Origin: Aminivibrio pyruvatiphilus
GTDB taxonomy: Bacteria; Synergistota; Synergistia; Synergistales; Aminobacteriaceae
Assembly: GCF_004366815.1 (NCBI RefSeq)
Contig: NZ_SORI01000017.1
Location: 1-64,000, forward strand
DNA: 64,000 bases
Direction: 5' to 3'
Under the pieces are notes generated by a model. It was not told the origin of the DNA and did no database searches. It was given only the letters and a program-made list of their open reading frames with translations. Below, piece by piece: positions 51,234 to 61,401 of the stretch. The position numbers were made by a program, and so were the translations under genes. The stretch's first letter is position 1. Each line of letters starts with the position of its first letter.

Positions 51234-52577
51234 GTGGCGAAGGGAGAAAAGGGGAGATACGTTTGTTCAGCCTGCGGAGCGGCTGCCGTCCTCTGGACGG
51301 GGAAATGTCCCTCCTGCGGCGAATGGGGGGCCCTGGAGAAGGAACCTGACGCTCCCGTTCCCGGGGCGCCTCTCCGCTCTTCCCGGGCGTCCAGGGTGGA
51401 CGTTGCCTCCGTGGTTCCCCCGGAAAGGATACCTGCCGGACTGGAGGAATTGGACCGGGTTCTCGGCGGGGGATGGGTCCCGGGTGGTGTTTTTCTCCTT
51501 GGAGGAAAGCCGGGGATCGGGAAATCCACCCTGCTTCTCCAAACCTGCGGGATGATGGCATCGGCCGGAAACAGGGTTCTCTATATTTCCGGAGAAGAAT
51601 CGGAATCCCAGGTGGCCCTGAGGGCCCGACGGCTTGGCTCGGCATCGGGGGGCCTGGACCTTTTCTGCGACAGTGACCTGTCTGCCGCCCTTTTCTGCCT
51701 GGACGGCCATCGCTTTTTCGTGGTGGACAGCGTCCAGGCCATGAGGGCCGACGGAGCGGAAGGGTGGGCGGGAAGTCCCGGCCAGGTCCGGGCATCGGCC
51801 CAGATGTGCATCGCCGCCGCCAAGGACCGGGGCATCCCTGCCGTCCTGGTGGGCCACATCACCAAGGAAGGCAGGATTGCGGGCCCCATGCTCCTGGAGC
51901 ACATGGTGGACGGTGTACTGACCTTCTCGGGGGACGACTATTCTCCGTACAGGATGCTCCGGGCGAGCAAGAACCGTTTCGGAAGCACCGACGAACTCGG
52001 GGTCTTCGAGATGGGGGAGAACGGCCTTTTTCCGGTGAAGGACGTGAGCGGCCTGTACTGGAACAAGGCGGAGGAGTCGGTTCCCGGTGTGGCCATGACG
52101 GTGGTCCTGGAGGGTACTCAGCCCCTGGTGGCGGAAATTCAGTCTTTGGCGGCCGCAACGGCTTTTCCCTACCCGAAGAGGACGGGGAGGGGAATCGACC
52201 TGAACAAGATACAGCTCTTCACCGCCGTGCTGGAAAAGCGGTGCGGAACAGGATGCGGCCTTTTCGACATTTACGTGAACGTGGCGGGAGGGCTCGCCCT
52301 CCGGGAGCCCGGGGCCGACCTTGCGCTCTGTGCGGCCCTCGCTTCGGCGGTACGTGATGTTTCCCTCCCTGAAAAATGCGTTTTTCTCGGGGAGGTGGGT
52401 CTGGCGGGAGAAGTACGGCCGGTGGTGCGGCTTGCCAGAAGGCTCCATGAAGCGGCACGGCTGGGTTTCACCAGGGCTGTGGTCAGCTCCAGGGAGGAAC
52501 TGGCGGCGAAGAAAGCCCCCATAGACATTGTGAGGGCGGCAACACTGAATGATGCCCTGAAGGCGGTGATGAGATGA
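51234..52577 (+). CDS. radA: DNA repair protein RadA
   Basis: 447 residues from a GTG start (gggagg upstream). The N-terminal zinc finger is YVCSACGAAAVLWTGKCPSCGEWG. The RecA-like ATPase has Walker A GGKPGIGKSTL, and the RadA-specific KNRFG motif (ASKNRFGSTDE) is present. The C-terminal Lon-like region covers about residues 280-447. It promotes branch migration in recombination. It overlaps nfeD by ATGA. Confidence 0.96.
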   Translation: MAKGEKGRYVCSACGAAAVLWTGKCPSCGEWGALEKEPDAPVPGAPLRSSRASRVDVASVVPPERIPAGLEELDRVLGGGWVPGGVFLLGGKPGIGKSTLLLQTCGMMASAGNRVLYISGEESESQVALRARRLGSASGGLDLFCDSDLSAALFCLDGHRFFVVDSVQAMRADGAEGWAGSPGQVRASAQMCIAAAKDRGIPAVLVGHITKEGRIAGPMLLEHMVDGVLTFSGDDYSPYRMLRASKNRFGSTDELGVFEMGENGLFPVKDVSGLYWNKAEESVPGVAMTVVLEGTQPLVAEIQSLAAATAFPYPKRTGRGIDLNKIQLFTAVLEKRCGTGCGLFDIYVNVAGGLALREPGADLALCAALASAVRDVSLPEKCVFLGEVGLAGEVRPVVRLARRLHEAARLGFTRAVVSSREELAAKKAPIDIVRAATLNDALKAVMR

Positions 52578-53920
52578 ACAGGAAGATTCGGACATGCTGG
52601 GGCGCCTTTTTTGCGGCTTTCCTGCTTTTTCTCCTTCCGGTGCCGGCGGCGGCTTTTGTGCTTGCCGCATCCCTGGAAGGAACGGTGGGCATCTCCATGG
52701 AAAAGTTCGCGGGAGACGTTCTGGACAGGGCTGCCAGGGAGGAGGCGGCAATGGTGGTCTTTCGGCTGGACACTCCGGGGGGCCTGGTGAGTTCCATGAG
52801 AGGGATCACCGCGGCGATACTGGAGTCAAAAGTTCCGGTGGTGGTATGGGTTTCGCCGAGCGGTGCGAGAGCGGCCTCTGCAGGAGCCTTCATACTCCAG
52901 GCGGCCCATGTGGCGGCCATGGCGCCGGGCACCAACGTGGGCGCGGCCCAGCCTGTGATGGCATCCGGGAAGGACGCTCCCGACACGGACATGAAAAAGA
53001 AAATAACCAACGATCTCGCCGCCCAAATCAGGTCTCTTGCCCAGCTGAAAAAGCGGAACGCTGACGTGGCTGAGAAGATGGTCACCGAGAGCCTCTCCAT
53101 TACGGCCGAGGAGGCCCTTTCTCTCGGAGTGGTGGACCTCGTGGCATCCGACGTGGAATCCCTTCTGCTCGGCCTTCGGGGAAGGGAGGTTGCGGTGGGC
53201 ACCCGGACGGTGTACCTCGATCCCCCTTCCGGCCCGCCCGTCGAGGTGTCCATGAGCCTGAGGGAGAGAATTCTCCAGTTTATCTCCAGCCCGGACATCG
53301 CGTACCTCCTCCTGACCGCGGGGGTGCTGGCGATTATTTTCGAGGTCATGTCGCCGGGGGGCTTTGTCCTCGGAACGGCGGGAGCCGTCATGGTCCTTCT
53401 TGGGGCCTTCGGCCTCCGGATGCTTCCTTTCAACTGGGCGGGCATCATCCTTCTTGTTGCAGGCGTGGGCGTTCTGGTTCTCGACCTGCTGGTGGGAGGA
53501 ATCGGTGTGCTCAGCCTGTTCGGCCTCGCGGCCCTTGTCACCGGGGGGCTCATTCTTTTCCGTGCTCCGGGAGGTGAACTGTTGAACGTGTCCATGAGCT
53601 TCATCGCAGGAATGTCCATTGCCCTGGGGCTTTTCTTTTTTGCCGCTCTCTACCTGGTTCTGCGGTCCCTGAAACGGAAAACCTCTTCCGGCAGGGAGGG
53701 GATGATCGGCATGGAAGCGGAAGTGGTGGAGGACCTGGCGCCCGTGGGGCTTGTCAAGTGCCGGGGAGAGATATGGAGGGCCAGGAGCGGTGACGGTGCT
53801 TCCATACCCCGGGGAAGAACGGGAAGCGTTGCAGCGGTCCAGGGAATGACCCTGGTCATAGAAGAAGACGGCGGGAAGGTCCTTCCGGCCGGGGGAAGTT
53901 CGGAAAAAACAGCAGATTAA
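52574..53920 (+). CDS. nfeD: NfeD family membrane serine protease-like protein
   Basis: 448 residues, the long NfeD form. A signal or anchor helix is followed by a ClpP-like domain (about 30-220) with FRLDTPGGLVSSM and a serine in SPSGARAASAGAFI, plus a lysine-containing MKKKITNDLAAQIRSLA. Five to six membrane helices follow (about 245-385), then an OB-fold tail (GMIGMEAEVVEDL to the end). In archaea such proteases cleave partner stomatin, and the slipin gene follows 15 bases later. Confidence 0.92.
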   Translation: MNRKIRTCWGAFFAAFLLFLLPVPAAAFVLAASLEGTVGISMEKFAGDVLDRAAREEAAMVVFRLDTPGGLVSSMRGITAAILESKVPVVVWVSPSGARAASAGAFILQAAHVAAMAPGTNVGAAQPVMASGKDAPDTDMKKKITNDLAAQIRSLAQLKKRNADVAEKMVTESLSITAEEALSLGVVDLVASDVESLLLGLRGREVAVGTRTVYLDPPSGPPVEVSMSLRERILQFISSPDIAYLLLTAGVLAIIFEVMSPGGFVLGTAGAVMVLLGAFGLRMLPFNWAGIILLVAGVGVLVLDLLVGGIGVLSLFGLAALVTGGLILFRAPGGELLNVSMSFIAGMSIALGLFFFAALYLVLRSLKRKTSSGREGMIGMEAEVVEDLAPVGLVKCRGEIWRARSGDGASIPRGRTGSVAAVQGMTLVIEEDGGKVLPAGGSSEKTAD

Positions 53921-53935
53921 AAAGGAGGAGAACCC

Positions 53936-54727
53936 ATGATTATCGACGCAGTGGAAATGATTCTCAGCATAGGCACGTCCTTCGGATTCCTTCTCATCGC
54001 GGTGTTCATCCTGGCATCGGCGGTGAAGGTGGTGCCCGAATACCAGCGGGTGGTGGTCTTCCGTCTCGGGAGGCTGGTGGGGTCCAAGGGACCCGGCATC
54101 GTCCTGGTCATTCCCGTCATCGACAGGGTGGTCAGGGTTGACCTGCGCGTCGTGACCCTGGACGTTCCCGTCCAGGAGGTCATCACGAAGGACAACGTTC
54201 CCATCAAGGTGAATGCCGTGGTGTATTTCCGGGTCATGGACCCGGCTTTCTCCGTGGTGGAAGTGGAAAACTACATTCTGGCCACGAGCCTCCTCTCCCA
54301 GACGACCCTCCGTTCCGTGGTGGGTTCGGCGGACCTTGACGAGGTCCTCTCTTCGAGGGAGAAGATCAACAGCGAGCTCCAGAAGATCATCGACGAGCGG
54401 ACCGATTCCTGGGGCATCAAGGTCAGCGCCGTGGAAGTCAAAGAGCTGGAGCTGCCGGAGAGCATGAAGCGGGCCATGGCGAAGCAGGCGGAAGCGGAGC
54501 GGGAGCGGAGGGCGAAGATCATCAACGCCGAGGGAGAGATGCAGGCAGCCCAAAAGCTCAGCGAAGCGGCGAAGCAGATGGAGACGTCCCCCATCACGCT
54601 GCAGCTGAGGTACCTCCAGACGCTCCGGGAGATCAGCGGGGACAAGAATTCCACCACCATATTCCCCCTGCCCCTTGATCTTGTGAAGCCCTTCATGGAC
54701 AGATTTTTCAGGAAGGATGAAGCGTAA
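53936..54727 (+). CDS. Slipin (stomatin/prohibitin/SPFH) family protein
   Basis: 263 residues. One N-terminal membrane helix precedes a SPFH domain (residues 30-200) with [54 protein letters not shown], and [19 protein letters not shown]. An Ala/Glu/Lys-rich coiled coil ([19 protein letters not shown]) follows. It forms oligomeric membrane scaffolds and is the standard partner of NfeD. aaaggagg precedes the ATG, and a strong terminator follows. Confidence 0.95.
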   Translation: MIIDAVEMILSIGTSFGFLLIAVFILASAVKVVPEYQRVVVFRLGRLVGSKGPGIVLVIPVIDRVVRVDLRVVTLDVPVQEVITKDNVPIKVNAVVYFRVMDPAFSVVEVENYILATSLLSQTTLRSVVGSADLDEVLSSREKINSELQKIIDERTDSWGIKVSAVEVKELELPESMKRAMAKQAEAERERRAKIINAEGEMQAAQKLSEAAKQMETSPITLQLRYLQTLREISGDKNSTTIFPLPLDLVKPFMDRFFRKDEA

Positions 54728-54751
54728 GGCGGGGAAAAGCTGTCATGGATG

Positions 54752-54799
54752 AAGGCCGTTCCGGGTGGCTTTTTCTCCCCCGGAACGGCCTCTTTTGGT
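54752..54799 (+). terminator. Terminator after the radA-nfeD-slipin unit
   Basis: AGGCCGTTCCGGG and CCCGGAACGGCCT form a perfect 13-pair stem, followed by CTTTTGG. The T-run is short, but the stem is very stable. Confidence 0.75.
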
Positions 54800-54847
54800 A
54801 TATAATGCCTGAAAAGGCCGGTTCGTTACGGAAAGAACGGACAGCTG

Positions 54848-54904
54848 AACGACCGACGCCCGGGCTGACGGTTTTCCGCCAGTTGTAAAGGGCGGCTGGT
54901 CGTT
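54848..54904 (+). promoter_or_regulatory. Structured leader upstream of leuS
   Basis: AACGACC-GACGCCC pairs with GGGCGGC-T-GGTCGTT (14 pairs, one mismatch, one bulge) and encloses a second hairpin CTGACGG-ttttc-CGCCAG type at 54865-54882. A lone TATAAT at 54801-54806 could be the -10 box of the leuS promoter, so the transcript would include this structure. It ends 48 bases before the leuS ATG. No T-box consensus is present. Confidence 0.5.
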
Positions 54905-54951
54905 TGTGCGTTTGCAGGAAAAATGCAGTGTTCATCAAGGAGGAAGGGTTA

Positions 54952-57441
54952 ATGGGCTACGATTTTCAATCCATCGAGAAAAAATGGCAGCATACGTGGG
55001 AGAACGAAGGCACGTTCAATGCCGATGCCGACCCCTCAAGGGAAAAATTTTACTGTCTCGAGATGTTCCCCTACCCGAGCGGTGCCCTCCACATGGGGCA
55101 CCTGAGGAATTATTCCATCGGCGACATGTTGACCCGCTTCCTCTGGAAGAAGGGCCTGAACGTGCTTCATCCCATCGGCTTCGACGCTTTCGGCATGCCC
55201 GCGGAAAACGCCGCCATGAAATACAACACCCCTGCGGCGGAGTGGACCTGGCGGAACATCGAGCACATGACGGAGCAGCTCAAGCACATGGGATGCAGCT
55301 ACGACTGGCGCAGGCGGGTCGAGACGTGCAATCCCGACTATTACCGGTGGACCCAGTGGATCTTCCTCCAGTTTTTCAAGAAGGGGCTTGCCTACAGGAA
55401 AAACGCTCCTGTGAACTGGTGTTCAAGCTGCAGCACCGTGCTTGCCAACGAGCAGGTCATCAACGACGGGCACTGCTGGAGATGCGGCACTCCCGTGGTG
55501 AAGCGCAACCTTGAGCAGTGGTTCCTGAGGATAACCGATTATGCCCAGGAACTGCTTGACGATCTTGAGAACCTTCCCGGCTGGCCCGAGCGGGTCAAGA
55601 TCATGCAGCGGAACTGGATCGGCCGCTCCGAGGGCGCCCGGCTCTCCTTCACCGAGAAGACCACCGGCGAAAGCATCGAAACCTTCACCACCCGTTTCGA
55701 CACGATTTTCGGCGTGACCTTCCTCGCTCTTGCCCCCGAGCATCCCTTCGTCCAGAAGATCATCAGCCTCTCCCCTGAAGGGGACAGGATTTCGGCCTTC
55801 GTTCAGAAGTGCGTTTCCCAGAGCTCCATCGAACGCACCGCGGTGGGCGGCGAAAAAGAAGGCATCTTCACCGGCTTTTCCGCTGTGAACCCCGTGACGG
55901 GGGAAGAGTTCCCTATCCTCATCGCCAACTACATCCTCATGGATTACGGCACCGGAGCCATCATGGGTGTGCCCGCTCACGACCAGAGGGACTTCGAGTT
56001 CGCCAGGAAATACGGCATCCCCGTGAAGCCCGTGATCAACCCCGCCGAAGGGGAACCGCTTGACGGAGACACCATGGAAAGGGCCTTCGAGGATGACGGA
56101 ATCACCTGCAACTCGGGGCAGTTCGACGGCCTTCCCACGTCGCAGGCGATCCCCGGGATGATCGACTGGGGCGTTCAGAAGGGATTCTGCACCAGGGAAG
56201 TGAACTTCAGAATCCGGGACTGGCTCATTTCCCGGCAGAGATACTGGGGAGCCCCCATTCCCGTGGTCTACTGCGAACACTGCGGTGTGGTACCCGTTCC
56301 GGAAGAGGAGCTTCCGGTGCTTCTTCCCGACAACGTGAAGATAACCGAGGTCGGTAAGTCGCCCCTTGCCGAGGACAGTGAATGGCTTTCCGTGCCCTGC
56401 CCGAAATGCGGCCGTCCGGGGCGCCGGGAAGCGGACACCATGGATACGTTCATCTGCTCCTCCTGGTACTTCTTCCGGTACTGTTCGCCCAGGAACGACG
56501 GCGAGGTGTTCTCGAAAGAAGAGGCAGCCTACTGGATGCCCGTGGACCAGTATATCGGCGGCATCGAGCACGCCTGTCTCCACCTGATCTATGCCCGGTT
56601 CTTCACCAAGTTTTTCGCCGACATCGGGCTGAGCACCGCCCGGGAGCCCTTTACCAACCTCCTGACCCAGGGCATGGTCATCAAAGACGGCGCAAAAATG
56701 TCCAAATCCCTGGGGAACGTGGTCGATCCCGATGAAATCATCTCGCGGTACGGTGCGGACACGGCACGGCTCTTTATTCTTTTTGCCGCTCCTCCCGCCA
56801 ATGACCTCGACTGGTCGGAGCGGGGAGTGGAGGGGGCCCACCGGTTCCTCAACCGGGTATGGCGCCTCGTTGAGGAGAATCTCCAGGTTCTGGGGAAACC
56901 CGGTCCGGCCGGGCCGGTACCCATGAAAGACCTGAAGGAACCCCGTCTTCGGGATCTCAAGAGAAAAATCCACACCACCATCAGGGACGTGACCAGGGAC
57001 ATCGACCAGGAAAAACAGTTCAACACCGCCGTGGCCCGCCTCATGGAGCTCCTGAACGCCCTCGGTTCCTTCAGGCCCGGGAGCGACGAAGAACATGCGC
57101 TGTTCCTCGAGGGAGTCGAGGTCCTTCTTTCCTGCCTGAATCCCTTCTGCCCCCATCTTACGGAAGAGCTGTGGGAGATGACGGCACACGGAGAACCGCT
57201 CGCGAAACTTCCATGGCCTTCGGCGGAAGAAGAGGCTCTCGAGGCCGATACGGTCACCGTGGTGGTGCAGATCAACGGCAAAGTCCGGGAAAAGACGGAA
57301 TTTCCCGCAGGGCTCGGCGAAGAGGAACTGAAGCGCATGGCCCTCGAACTCCCCGGAGTGGCGAAACGGATCGAGGGACTGGAGATCGTCAGGATCATCA
57401 CTGTTCCCGACAGGCTCGTCAACGTGGTGGTGAAGGGGTAG
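54952..57441 (+). CDS. leuS: Leucyl-tRNA synthetase
   Basis: 829 residues from ATG 54952 (aaggagg 7-8 bases upstream). The HIGH motif is in [21 protein letters not shown] and KMSKS in [23 protein letters not shown] zinc-binding insertion is visible ([23 protein letters not shown]). The CP1 editing domain (about 225-420) has the [20 protein letters not shown] motif. The protein charges tRNA-Leu and clears mischarged tRNA. The stop codon overlaps the start of holA. Confidence 0.96.
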   Translation: MGYDFQSIEKKWQHTWENEGTFNADADPSREKFYCLEMFPYPSGALHMGHLRNYSIGDMLTRFLWKKGLNVLHPIGFDAFGMPAENAAMKYNTPAAEWTWRNIEHMTEQLKHMGCSYDWRRRVETCNPDYYRWTQWIFLQFFKKGLAYRKNAPVNWCSSCSTVLANEQVINDGHCWRCGTPVVKRNLEQWFLRITDYAQELLDDLENLPGWPERVKIMQRNWIGRSEGARLSFTEKTTGESIETFTTRFDTIFGVTFLALAPEHPFVQKIISLSPEGDRISAFVQKCVSQSSIERTAVGGEKEGIFTGFSAVNPVTGEEFPILIANYILMDYGTGAIMGVPAHDQRDFEFARKYGIPVKPVINPAEGEPLDGDTMERAFEDDGITCNSGQFDGLPTSQAIPGMIDWGVQKGFCTREVNFRIRDWLISRQRYWGAPIPVVYCEHCGVVPVPEEELPVLLPDNVKITEVGKSPLAEDSEWLSVPCPKCGRPGRREADTMDTFICSSWYFFRYCSPRNDGEVFSKEEAAYWMPVDQYIGGIEHACLHLIYARFFTKFFADIGLSTAREPFTNLLTQGMVIKDGAKMSKSLGNVVDPDEIISRYGADTARLFILFAAPPANDLDWSERGVEGAHRFLNRVWRLVEENLQVLGKPGPAGPVPMKDLKEPRLRDLKRKIHTTIRDVTRDIDQEKQFNTAVARLMELLNALGSFRPGSDEEHALFLEGVEVLLSCLNPFCPHLTEELWEMTAHGEPLAKLPWPSAEEEALEADTVTVVVQINGKVREKTEFPAGLGEEELKRMALELPGVAKRIEGLEIVRIITVPDRLVNVVVKG

Positions 57442-58373
57442 TGCCCAGGCTGAAGGCGCTGACCACGTCCGGTGCCGCCGGGCGGCAGCTCCTGGAGGAC
57501 ACCCTCGCCGCTCTCGCGGCGGAGGGATACACCCGTTCCGGGGTCTCCGAAGGAGGCGAATGGTCCGCTCTTATTTCCGCGGGCAGGACGGGCAGCCTGT
57601 TCGATGAAAAACGGGTGACAGTTGTGGAAGGGGCCGAACTTCTCGGCCCCTTCCCCGATGCCCTGGAGCCCTTCCTCGAAGATGAGGGGGCCTCGGAAGT
57701 CATCCTCCTGGTCTATGAATCGGCCCCCACGAAACTCTTCGCTCCTGAGATAAAGAAAAAAGTCGGCTTCATGCGGGCGGGAACCACCTCCCTGGCTCCT
57801 TGGGAGCGGAAAGGGTGGCTCCTGACCCTGGCGAAAGGGATGAACGTCCGGCTGTCCGACGACGGGGCCGCCTTCCTGGCCGAGATGCTCGACGATCCCG
57901 GCGAACTCCGGTCCGAATTGGACAAGCTCGGCAGGTACGCAGCAGGGGAGGTGATCACCGGGGATATGGTGAATAACCTCTCCTTCGACGAGGGAAAGAG
58001 CAGGATGCTCTCTTTTCTGGATGCCTTCTGCACGGGCCGAACGGGGGAGATCTTCTCCTGCCTGGAGCACCTCAAAAAGGAAGACAGCGTCCTTCCCCTT
58101 GTCACTGCCCTGTACAACAGGATCCGTCCGGCGCTTTACCTCGGGCTCTTCCCTGAAAGGGGCGGCGACTGGGTACGCCTCGTCCTCCAGATCAAGGAAT
58201 ACCCCCTCAAAATGTCCAGGGAAGCCCTCAGGCGCTACCCGGCACAGGCTTTGGCCGATCTCGCCGCCGGTCTGATCTCCCTTTCCTGGAAGGAGAAAAC
58301 TTCTTCGGCAGAAGGCTGGTTCGGCTTTGAGGCCCTTCTGGCCCGGTGCATGGAAAGCGGCGGGAGCAAATAA
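57441..58373 (+). CDS. holA: DNA polymerase III delta subunit
   Basis: 310 residues from GTG 57441, which shares one base with the leuS stop. Typical HolA traits are the N-terminal domain with SLFDEKRVTVVEGAELLG, the clamp-wrench region VILLVYESAPTKLFAPEIKKKV, and a C-terminal helical collar with DEGKSRMLSFLDAFCTGRTGEIFSCLEHLKKE and IKEYPLKMSREALRRYP. It is diverged, as the family usually is. It opens the beta clamp within the clamp loader. Confidence 0.85.
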   Translation: MPRLKALTTSGAAGRQLLEDTLAALAAEGYTRSGVSEGGEWSALISAGRTGSLFDEKRVTVVEGAELLGPFPDALEPFLEDEGASEVILLVYESAPTKLFAPEIKKKVGFMRAGTTSLAPWERKGWLLTLAKGMNVRLSDDGAAFLAEMLDDPGELRSELDKLGRYAAGEVITGDMVNNLSFDEGKSRMLSFLDAFCTGRTGEIFSCLEHLKKEDSVLPLVTALYNRIRPALYLGLFPERGGDWVRLVLQIKEYPLKMSREALRRYPAQALADLAAGLISLSWKEKTSSAEGWFGFEALLARCMESGGSK

Positions 58374-58405
58374 AAAAAGCCGAGAGGACGTCTGTCCGCT
58401 CAGCT
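58372..58405 (-). terminator. Terminator of rpsT
   Basis: Read on the minus strand, AGCTGAGCGGAC pairs with GTCCTCTCGGCT (one mismatch, one wobble) around a four-base loop and runs into seven Ts. The T-run sits on the holA stop codon in the opposite orientation. Confidence 0.8.
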
Positions 58406-58438
58406 TGCAATGCCCTGCCGTGCCGTAATGGTGAGAAA

Positions 58439-58714
58439 TCAGGCCGACTGAGTGTAAAGGGTTTTCACCCTGTTCGTGATCATGGACTTTCTTCTGGAAC
58501 CGGTGTTTCCATGCATAACGCCCTTGACAACCGCCTTGTCGATGACGCTCTGGGCGATGGCAAGACGCTTCTCAGCGAGGGCCGTATCCTTGTTTTCAAC
58601 AGCTTCAAGGACTTTCTTCACGGCGTTCTTGCAGCGCGTCGTCCAGAAACGGTTGTAGAGCCTATTCTTTTCGCTGGTTTTCATCCTTTTCGCTGCGGAC
58701 TTCTTATTGGGCAT
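58439..58714 (-). CDS. rpsT: 30S ribosomal protein S20
   Basis: 91 residues, Lys/Arg-rich and helical, starting MPNKKSAAKRMKTSEKNRLYNRFW. It is the usual S20 size and pattern, with LAEKRLAIAQSVIDKAVVKGVMHGNTGSRRKS near the end. The start at 58714 has ggaggagg upstream on the minus strand. It is lone, between the convergent holA and the divergent helicase gene, a common setting next to holA. Confidence 0.95.
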   Translation of the reverse strand: MPNKKSAAKRMKTSEKNRLYNRFWTTRCKNAVKKVLEAVENKDTALAEKRLAIAQSVIDKAVVKGVMHGNTGSRRKSMITNRVKTLYTQSA

Positions 58715-58788
58715 GAACCTCACCTCCTCCCGCCAGAACCACGACATTCTAGCACGATTTCTGTTATATTAGCAAGGGATGGAAAACA

Positions 58789-60789
58789 ATGTCCCGAAAA
58801 AAAGGAAGAGAGAAAAACGTGATGGACATACCCCCAATGGAGAACTTCTTCGGCCCTGCCGGCCGGCTCGCCGGGATATTCCCCTCCTTTGAATACAGAA
58901 AGCAGCAGGCGGACCTTGCCGAGGAGGTGCGGCAAACTCTTCTCGGAGGACCGGGCGAGGTTCTCGCCGCCGAGGCGCCCCCGGGAGTGGGAAAGACCTT
59001 TGCCCTGCTCATCCCTGCCATGCTTGAAGCGGCGGCCTCGGGAAAGAAAATTCTCTTCCTCACCGCAGGCATTCCCCTCCAGGAGCAGCTTATCCTCAAA
59101 GACCTTCCCGCCCTCAACCGGGTGCTTGGGCTCTCCCTTCCCTTCGGGCTTCTGAAGGGGAAGGGAAACTACGCCTGCCTGGTCAGGGCCGCCGAGGCCT
59201 CGGAAAGCGGCAGGGGAGGTTTTCTCTCCTTCGGGGACGGAGGTGCTGCATCAATGCTCATCACCCAGTGGCTCGAGACCACGGAGACGGGGGATCTCTC
59301 GGAACTGCACCTGCCCCCTGATTCTCCGGCGGTGGCGGCAGTGGCGGCCTCTTCGAGAGCCTGTCTCGGCTTCCGCTGCCCCTTCAAGGACAGGTGCTTC
59401 TCCCGGAAGGCCTTCCGGGAGGCCCAGGACTGGTCCGTGGTCGTGGCAAACTACCACCTCTTTTTCTCCTACCTGCTCGGGGCAGGAAAGCCCTTTCCCG
59501 TCTCCTGCGACATCCTGATCTGCGACGAGGCTCACAGGATCCCCGAGGCCGCGAGATCCTCCATGGCCATGTCGGTTTCCGCCGATGACTTTTCCAGGCT
59601 GCTCCGGCATCGTGCCGTGTCGGGAGGAGCTTCGCTCCTGGAGCATGGTTCATCCGCCGGAAGGATCGCCGCCCTGTCGGGAGAAATACGTCAGGAGACG
59701 GCCCGTTTCTTCGACCTGCTCGAGGTCAAGGTGCCGGCGAAAAAGGCATCCTTCACCGGGCCCTGCGAAGAGCTGAGGTACCAGCAGGCGGTTGTTTCGG
59801 AGAAGGTGCTGGAGCTTCTGAGGCTCTTCGCTCCTCTCGTGGACGAGCAGGATGAACCGGATCCCGGGCAGTCCGCCGCGGCGGTATGGGCTGAGGAGCT
59901 TCGCCGGGTTCGGTATGCCCTCCAGTGGTGCACCGAGGTGAAAAACTATCCATCCTGGGCGTACTGGAAGGAAGGCCGTTCTCTTGCCAGCGCTCCCGCC
60001 GCTCCCTTTGCGGAACTGGCTGACAGCTTTCTCTCCGGAGCCCCGGACTCGATTTTCTTCATGTCGGCCACCCTTACCGCGGGAGGAAAGTGGGATTACT
60101 GGATGCGGGAAACAAAAATCGAGCCCACCCGGTTTTTTATCGCCGGATCCCCCTTCGACCTGGCCGGCCAGATGGAAATCCTGGTGGTGGATACCGGTAT
60201 GGACGTTATGAATCCGGCCTATGACGATACGGTCTGTTCGGTTATAGAAAAACTCGTGGAGAGCAACGGCGGAAGCACCCTCGTCCTGCTGAGCTCCCTG
60301 CGCCTCCTCGGGAAAGCGGCGGGGACGCTCCGGCGGAAGGAGAGAAGCTACACCGTTCTTGTCCAGGGGGAGCTGCCCCGGTCGGATCTGCTCAAGATGT
60401 TCAGGGAGGACAGGACATCGGTACTCATCGGAAGCGCCTCCTTCCGGGAGGGAGTGGATATTCCCGGGGACGGCCTGACCCAGGTCATCATCGACAGGAT
60501 TCCCTTCCCTCATCCCGGGGATCCCCTTGTCCAGGCACGGAACGCTCTCGAAGGGAGCGCCGCCTTTTCGAGGACAATCCTGCCCGAGGCAAAAATGCTC
60601 CTCAAACAGGCTGCCGGGAGGCTTATCCGCTCACGTGAGGACAGGGGCAGGGTCGCCATCATTGACGGGAGGGTACTCCAGAGAAGGGACTGGAACATTC
60701 CGGCGGCTCTGCCGCAGGTAAAATACCGCCGCCTTGTAGTCTCCTCGAACCTTGCCGCAAAATCTGTTGCTCCCGCCGGATCGGTGTGA
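58789..60789 (+). CDS. DinG/XPD-type helicase
   Basis: 666 residues. Walker A is EAPPGVGKTFALL near residue 68. The four Cys of the FeS cluster are in NYACLVRA and ACLGFRCPFKDRCFS. The DEAH box is LICDEAHRIPEA, and the later helicase motifs are FMSATLTAG, SSLRLLGKAAG and IGSASFREGVDIPGDGL ending in QAAGRLIRSREDRG. It unwinds DNA with 5'-3' polarity in repair. There is no exonuclease domain. It is transcribed away from rpsT. Confidence 0.92.
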   Translation: MSRKKGREKNVMDIPPMENFFGPAGRLAGIFPSFEYRKQQADLAEEVRQTLLGGPGEVLAAEAPPGVGKTFALLIPAMLEAAASGKKILFLTAGIPLQEQLILKDLPALNRVLGLSLPFGLLKGKGNYACLVRAAEASESGRGGFLSFGDGGAASMLITQWLETTETGDLSELHLPPDSPAVAAVAASSRACLGFRCPFKDRCFSRKAFREAQDWSVVVANYHLFFSYLLGAGKPFPVSCDILICDEAHRIPEAARSSMAMSVSADDFSRLLRHRAVSGGASLLEHGSSAGRIAALSGEIRQETARFFDLLEVKVPAKKASFTGPCEELRYQQAVVSEKVLELLRLFAPLVDEQDEPDPGQSAAAVWAEELRRVRYALQWCTEVKNYPSWAYWKEGRSLASAPAAPFAELADSFLSGAPDSIFFMSATLTAGGKWDYWMRETKIEPTRFFIAGSPFDLAGQMEILVVDTGMDVMNPAYDDTVCSVIEKLVESNGGSTLVLLSSLRLLGKAAGTLRRKERSYTVLVQGELPRSDLLKMFREDRTSVLIGSASFREGVDIPGDGLTQVIIDRIPFPHPGDPLVQARNALEGSAAFSRTILPEAKMLLKQAAGRLIRSREDRGRVAIIDGRVLQRRDWNIPAALPQVKYRRLVVSSNLAAKSVAPAGSV

Positions 60790-60795
60790 TATAGT
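60767..60795 (+). promoter_or_regulatory. Promoter of rpmH
   Basis: TTGCTC (60767-60772), a 17-base spacer and TATAGT (60790-60795), with TGA just before the -10 making an extended -10 element. The predicted start is near 60802. A small hairpin AAGCCG/CGGCTT at 60813-60834 lies in the 5' leader or ends the helicase transcript. Confidence 0.55.
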
Positions 60796-60864
60796 ATCAA
60801 GGCTGAAAAAAAGAAGCCGTTGAAAAGCGGCTTATGTTCTTTATTGCCATTGGGAGGTGTCATC

Positions 60865-60999
60865 GTGAAACAGACGTTTCAGCCCCACAACAGACCGAGG
60901 AAAAGAAAGATGGGCTTCCTCGCCAGGTCGAGCTCTCCGACAGGACGGCGGGTTCTGCGCAACCGCAGGAGAAAGGGCCGCGCACGGCTGGCCGTGTAA
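60865..60999 (+). CDS. rpmH: 50S ribosomal protein L34
   Basis: 44 residues from GTG 60865 (tgggaggtg 5 bases upstream). It reads KQTFQPHNRPRKRKMGFLARSSSPTGRRVLRNRRRKGRARLAV, the canonical L34. It lies 3 bases before rnpA, the almost universal arrangement. The gene is too short to show up in standard long-ORF scans. Confidence 0.97.
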   Translation: MKQTFQPHNRPRKRKMGFLARSSSPTGRRVLRNRRRKGRARLAV

Positions 61000-61002
61000 T
61001 CG

Positions 61003-61401
61003 TTGAGATTTCCTTTTCCCCGGTCTTCGCGCCTTCAACGAGGGTGGGAGTATGACCTTGTCTTCCGCACCGGCAACCGACTGAAAGGCGAGCTGGTGCG
61101 GTTGCTGTTTCTGGAGGCTCCCGACGGCAGGACGCGCGTGGGGTTCGCCGTGGGGAAGCGCCAGGGAAAGTCTCACGAGAGAAACAGGGGACGGCGGATT
61201 CTGAAGGAAGGCTTTCGCCGCCTTCTGCCGTGGATGAAGGCGGGCGTATGGGTTGTAGCCTCCCTTCGGACCGGGGGAATGAACGCAGGCGCCAGAGAAG
61301 TGTATTACGATCTTGCCCGGGCGCTCGGCAACCGGGGAATAATGGCCGGGGGATGGCCCGGCCCCGACTGGGACTGTACCGAAGAGGGAAGGAAGGAATG
61401 A
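61003..61401 (+). CDS. rnpA: Ribonuclease P protein component
   Basis: 132 residues from TTG 61003, immediately after rpmH. The RNR motif is [19 protein letters not shown] (around residues 58-76), and [12 protein letters not shown] is the other conserved segment. It binds RNase P RNA and aids tRNA 5' processing. The overlap with yidD (ATGA) is conserved in many bacteria. The TTG start is weak, which could limit expression. Confidence 0.9.
   Translation: MRFPFPRSSRLQRGWEYDLVFRTGNRLKGELVRLLFLEAPDGRTRVGFAVGKRQGKSHERNRGRRILKEGFRRLLPWMKAGVWVVASLRTGGMNAGAREVYYDLARALGNRGIMAGGWPGPDWDCTEEGRKE

Noticed and set aside
52826-54553. A 575-codon minus-strand open frame opposite nfeD and slipin
   Set aside because: His/Asp/Gly-rich composition typical of antisense frames, with no ribosome binding site or family motif.
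54800-54951. T-box riboswitch upstream of leuS
   Set aside because: No AGGGTGG-type antiterminator sequence and no alternative terminator stem with a T-run was found, although the leader is structured.
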